Source of the DNA: Chloroflexota bacterium
GTDB lineage: Bacteria > Chloroflexota > Limnocylindria > QHBO01
Direction of reading: 5' to 3'
Assembly: GCA_023250255.1 (NCBI GenBank)
Contig: JAHFBB010000020.1
Span: 1 to 9,498, forward strand
DNA: 9,498 nt
A program made the position numbers and the translations under genes. Positions 7,537 through 9,498 of this stretch are shown here, piece after piece; the stretch's first letter is position 1, and each line of letters begins with the position of its first letter. The notes beneath the pieces are model-generated. The model had not been told where the DNA came from. It was given only the letters and a program-made list of their open reading frames with translations, and searched no databases.

Positions 7537-8582
7537 ACGGCCACCATTCGGTGGACCAGTTCGGCGAGCTCCGCGCCGCTGTCACCTGGAATGGCCAACT
7601 GGTCGAGTTCGGCGATCGCGCGATCGCGGAACCGGCGCGCCTCGCCGAGGGTGTATTCCCGGGCGCCGCTTCGTTCGAGGATGGCGAGCGCTTCCGCCGT
7701 TTCCTCGTCGGTCATGCTGGCGGCCGATCCATCCGCAGCTCGCGGTACCGGCAGGAACAATTGCTTCAGCCGGTCGGCGTCGGCCGATGCGGCGTTGGAC
7801 AGCGCCCAGATGACCGGCAGGGTCTTCTTTCGGCGACGGATATCGCCCGCCTCGGTTTTGCCCGAGTCGGTGCTCTCCCAGAAGGAGCCCTTCACGTCAT
7901 CGGCCATTTGGAAGGCAAGACCCAGGTCAAATCCGAAGCGGCGCATGGCCTCGACGACGGTCTCGTCGCGACTGGCCAACATGGCAGCTGCCTGGACGCC
8001 GGCCGACATCAGCGAGGCGGTCTTCTTGCCGATCATGTCGAGGTACTCCTCGACGCTGACATCGAGCCGGCTCTCGAAGCTCATATCCAGGTACTGCCCC
8101 TCGCACAGCGCCAGGCAGGTCTCGTCGTACATCTGCATGAGCTCCAGGATTCGTCGCGCGTCCTCCTCGGTCTCGTTCTCCGCCGTGCGCAGGCGGTAGA
8201 ACGCGAGGCGGGAGAGCGCGAACAACGCGTCTCCGGCGTTGATCGCCATCGGGATGCCCCAGACCGCCCACACGGTCGGTCGATGGCGCCGTTCCCGGTC
8301 GCCGTCTTCGATGTCGTCGTGGACGAGGCTGAAGTTGTGTCCGAGTTCCACCGCGGCCGCACCGGGCAACGCCCTTCGTGGGTCCCCGCCAAGGGCCTGG
8401 TAGACGAGCAGACCAAGCAGCGGGCGAATGCGCTTGCCTCCGGCGGCCTCCTCGTCCAGGCCCAGGTGATAGGTGAGCATCTCGTACAGCGGGGCCACCG
8501 AGGCAGAGCGCTCGGCCAGAACGGCGGCCATCTCCTCCTCGATCTCCTCGATGAGACGGCTAAACTCGGCCGAGATGTCCAT
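7533..8582 (-). CDS. E-type polyprenyl diphosphate synthase (GGPP/FPP-synthase-like)
   Basis: This enzyme condenses isopentenyl diphosphate with allylic diphosphates to make all-trans prenyl chains for quinones, carotenoids or lipids. The 349-residue product has GGKRIRPLL (48-56), the first aspartate-rich motif DDIED (89-93) followed by [19 protein letters not shown] (115-123), GQYLDM (162-167), [10 protein letters not shown] (186-195), a second aspartate motif [12 protein letters not shown] (224-235) and [12 protein letters not shown] (250-261). F84 lies five residues before the first motif and there is no insertion in it, which by the known rules for this family resembles type I GGPP synthases (C20). 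Chain length remains a prediction. The start is the ATG at 8582-8580; a longer frame reaching 8861 is rejected because that stretch is antisense to recO. The stop at 7535-7533 overlaps that of the convergent membrane protein gene. The second motif is DDxxG rather than DDxxD, as in many actinobacterial-type members. Confidence 0.95.
   Translation of the reverse strand: MDISAEFSRLIEEIEEEMAAVLAERSASVAPLYEMLTYHLGLDEEAAGGKRIRPLLGLLVYQALGGDPRRALPGAAAVELGHNFSLVHDDIEDGDRERRHRPTVWAVWGIPMAINAGDALFALSRLAFYRLRTAENETEEDARRILELMQMYDETCLALCEGQYLDMSFESRLDVSVEEYLDMIGKKTASLMSAGVQAAAMLASRDETVVEAMRRFGFDLGLAFQMADDVKGSFWESTDSGKTEAGDIRRRKKTLPVIWALSNAASADADRLKQLFLPVPRAADGSAASMTDEETAEALAILERSGAREYTLGEARRFRDRAIAELDQLAIPGDSGAELAELVHRMVAV
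7539..7557. terminator. small hairpin at the convergent gene junction (weak terminator candidate)
   Basis: CCACC (7541-7545) and GGTGG (7550-7554) form a perfect 5-bp stem with the loop ATTC. GG (7539-7540) and CC (7556-7557) can extend it across a one-base bulge. It lies just past the stop of the membrane protein gene and inside the last codons of the opposing prenyl synthase. There is no U tract on either strand, so if it stops transcription it does so poorly or with Rho. It could equally be chance in GC-rich coding DNA. Confidence 0.25.
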
Positions 8583-8588
8583 TGGCCA

Positions 8589-8594
8589 AGGGTA
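8589..8594 (-). promoter_or_regulatory. predicted -10 box (TACCCT) for a leaderless prenyl synthase mRNA
   Basis: Read on the minus strand, TACCCT fits TANNNT and is followed by exactly six bases (TGGCCA) before the ATG at 8582. Transcription would then begin at or next to the A of the start codon, giving a leaderless mRNA. No Shine-Dalgarno sequence is present between the box and the start. The box overlaps the palindrome GGGTACCC (8590-8597). Based on position and sequence only. Confidence 0.45.
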
Positions 8595-8597
8595 CCC
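8590..8597. promoter_or_regulatory. palindrome GGGTACCC in the 30-base divergent gap
   Basis: A perfect 8-base palindrome sits in the gap between the prenyl synthase start (8582) and the recO start (8613). Its central TA is the first TA of the minus-strand -10 candidate, and on the plus strand it begins TACCCG, a poorer -10-like hexamer ending 14 bases before the recO GTG. It may be a shared, near-symmetrical promoter core, or half of an operator. Confidence 0.3.
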
Positions 8598-8612
8598 GAG
8601 ACACCTCCCGCG

Positions 8613-9404
8613 GTGAGTCCGCGCTCCCGCCTGTACCGGACCGAGGCGCTTGTCCTGCGGGGCCTTGATCTGGGCGAGGCGGACCGGGTCCTGACCGTGC
8701 TCACGCCGCGGCTCGGCAAGCTGCGAATCATCGCCAAGGGTGTCCGCCGGACGAAGTCGCGGCTGGGCGGGAGCCTCGAGCCGCTCGGCGAGGTGGATCT
8801 CCAGTTGGCGGTCGGACGAACGTTTGACGTCGTCACCCAGGCGTCGCTGCGCGACCCGCACCTCGGACTGCGCAACGACCTGGCCGCCACCGCGGCTGGC
8901 TGGTATCTCGCCGAGCTGTGTGACCGGTTCTGCGAGGAGCGCTCGGACAGTCTCGGCCCGTATGAGCTGCTGTCGAGCGGGCTATCGGCTCTCGACAGTG
9001 CCGGCACGGCCAACGAGCGTGACCTTCTGCTGCGCTGGTTCGAACTCCATCTGCTTGACGCGACCGGCTTCCGACCCGAATTGAATCGATGCATTGAGTG
9101 CGGATCCGAAATTGGTCCGCTGGGCAATGCCTACTCGCCGGTGGCCGGCGGGGTCATCGGTCCCGAGTGCGCTCACGCCGCGTTCGACGCTCGACAGATC
9201 ACCCAGGCCGCGTTGACCCTGCTCCGCCATCTCCAGCGCTCATCGCTCGAGGTGGCGCTCGACGTCCGTGTGCCGGCAGCCGTCCGTCGTGAGACCGAGC
9301 GCCACCTGCATGCCACGATCAGCGCGGTCCTCGAACGCGAACTCCGGAGCCGCGATTTCCTGGACGAGGTGTCCCATCAGGCCCAGCCGGCGGTCGTCGG
9401 GTAG
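8613..9404 (+). CDS. recO: DNA repair protein RecO
   Basis: RecO acts in the RecFOR pathway, loading RecA onto SSB-coated single-stranded gaps and annealing complementary strands. The 263-residue product is slightly longer than E. coli RecO (242). The N-terminal OB-fold is clear: [19 protein letters not shown], then a short strand [19 protein letters not shown], and [16 protein letters not shown] helical C-terminal domain follows, with [16 protein letters not shown] (142-157) and a zinc-ribbon-like segment: C160 and C163 (CIECG), then GGVIGPEC with C186. The third of the usual four cysteines is replaced by G183. The start is GTG 8613 because the family N-terminus begins directly after it. The frame stays open for more than 1 kb upstream, but that part is antisense to the prenyl synthase. 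No good Shine-Dalgarno sequence is seen. It is followed after 11 bases by the glycyl-tRNA synthetase gene. Confidence 0.93.
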   Translation: MSPRSRLYRTEALVLRGLDLGEADRVLTVLTPRLGKLRIIAKGVRRTKSRLGGSLEPLGEVDLQLAVGRTFDVVTQASLRDPHLGLRNDLAATAAGWYLAELCDRFCEERSDSLGPYELLSSGLSALDSAGTANERDLLLRWFELHLLDATGFRPELNRCIECGSEIGPLGNAYSPVAGGVIGPECAHAAFDARQITQAALTLLRHLQRSSLEVALDVRVPAAVRRETERHLHATISAVLERELRSRDFLDEVSHQAQPAVVG

Positions 9405-9407
9405 ACT
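9402..9407 (+). promoter_or_regulatory. predicted -10 box (TAGACT) for glyS, overlapping the recO stop
   Basis: TAGACT fits TANNNT, is preceded by GGG, and lies eight bases before the ATG at 9416, which places the transcription start at or within a couple of bases of the start codon. The gap (CGGCCACC) has no Shine-Dalgarno sequence, consistent with a leaderless mRNA. The first three bases of the box are the recO stop codon TAG (9402-9404). No convincing -35 is visible. Confidence 0.5.
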
Positions 9408-9415
9408 CGGCCACC

Positions 9416-9498
9416 ATGCCCGCGCCGAACATGGACGTCATCGTCAGCCTCGCCAAGCGGCGAGGTTTCTTGTTCCCCAGCAGCGAGTTCTACGGGGG
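9416..9498 (+). CDS. glyS: glycine--tRNA ligase, single-chain class II type (3' partial)
   Basis: The gene runs off the window; only 27 full codons are visible. They encode MPAPNMDVIVSLAKRRGFLF followed by PSSEFYG. The block VSLAKRRGFLFPSSEFYGG is the very conserved N-terminal motif of the alpha2-type (eukaryote-like, GlyQS-type) glycyl-tRNA synthetase, which charges tRNA-Gly with glycine. It is not the start of the GlyQ alpha subunit of the two-subunit enzyme. The start is ATG 9416 or, five codons later, ATG 9431; the first is favoured by the -10 candidate eight bases upstream. The symbol glyS is used for the single-chain gene in Actinomycetota; glyQS is also in use. Confidence 0.88.
   Translation, partial: MPAPNMDVIVSLAKRRGFLFPSSEFYG

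Noticed and set aside
7551..8612. A very long + strand open frame running into recO, as if RecO had an N-terminal extension of about 350 residues.
   Set aside because: It is antisense to the well-supported prenyl synthase; the residues show no family features and the RecO N-terminus begins exactly after GTG 8613. Long antisense frames are common in GC-rich coding DNA.
8583..8861. N-terminal extension of the prenyl synthase up to 8861 on the minus strand.
   Set aside because: The extra 93 residues are antisense to conserved RecO coding sequence, and ATG 8582 has a leaderless-type -10 box at the right distance.
1..9498. Search for CRISPR repeats, tRNA genes, transposase remnants, phage genes, toxin-antitoxin pairs or a defence island.
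   Set aside because: No direct-repeat arrays, no tRNA-like cloverleaf, no inverted-repeat ends and no such protein families were seen; coding sequence accounts for almost all of the window.

Overview
The window is high-GC bacterial DNA packed with housekeeping genes. I see no phage, insertion sequence, CRISPR array, tRNA or rRNA, and no gene-free stretch over 300 bases; the longest non-coding gap is about 30 bases. Eleven protein genes plus a few short signals account for nearly every base. The taxon cannot be fixed from the sequence alone. The high GC, GTG starts, TANNNT boxes placed just upstream of starts (leaderless style), single-chain GlyRS and MEP-pathway ispE fit a high-GC Terrabacteria-type lineage. 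A Chloroflexota group of the Limnocylindria type is my best guess, with Actinomycetota as the alternative (inference, moderate to low confidence).

Region 1 (1-7536, + strand) is one continuous operon of nine genes: tsaE (5' end outside the window), tsaB, rimI, tsaD, rsmA, ispE, ridA, glmU and a CNNM/CBS/CorC-HlyC membrane protein. Every junction is a start/stop overlap (GTGA, ATGA, or 8-10 bases), so there is no non-coding base between the first and last stop codon. TsaE, TsaB and TsaD form the t6A tRNA-modification machinery (TsaC is not in the window). RimI is an N-terminal protein acetyltransferase. RsmA dimethylates 16S rRNA. IspE is the fourth MEP-pathway enzyme, RidA deaminates reactive enamines/imines, GlmU makes UDP-GlcNAc for the envelope, and the last gene is probably a divalent-metal transporter. 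The common theme is translation quality plus envelope and isoprenoid precursor supply.

Region 2 (7533-8582, - strand) holds an E-type polyprenyl diphosphate synthase, convergent with the operon. The two stop codons share the palindrome CTAG. It would use the C5 units made by the MEP pathway to which ispE belongs.

Region 3 (8613-9498, + strand) holds recO, divergent from the prenyl synthase across a 30-base gap, followed by the first 27 codons of a single-chain (alpha2-type) glycyl-tRNA synthetase, cut by the window edge.

I do not find a convincing new biological system. The points most worth a second look are the fused ancestral gene order, the very compact promoter signals (a shared palindrome between the divergent genes, and a recO stop codon lying inside a probable -10 box), and small departures from family motifs in RecO and GlmU.
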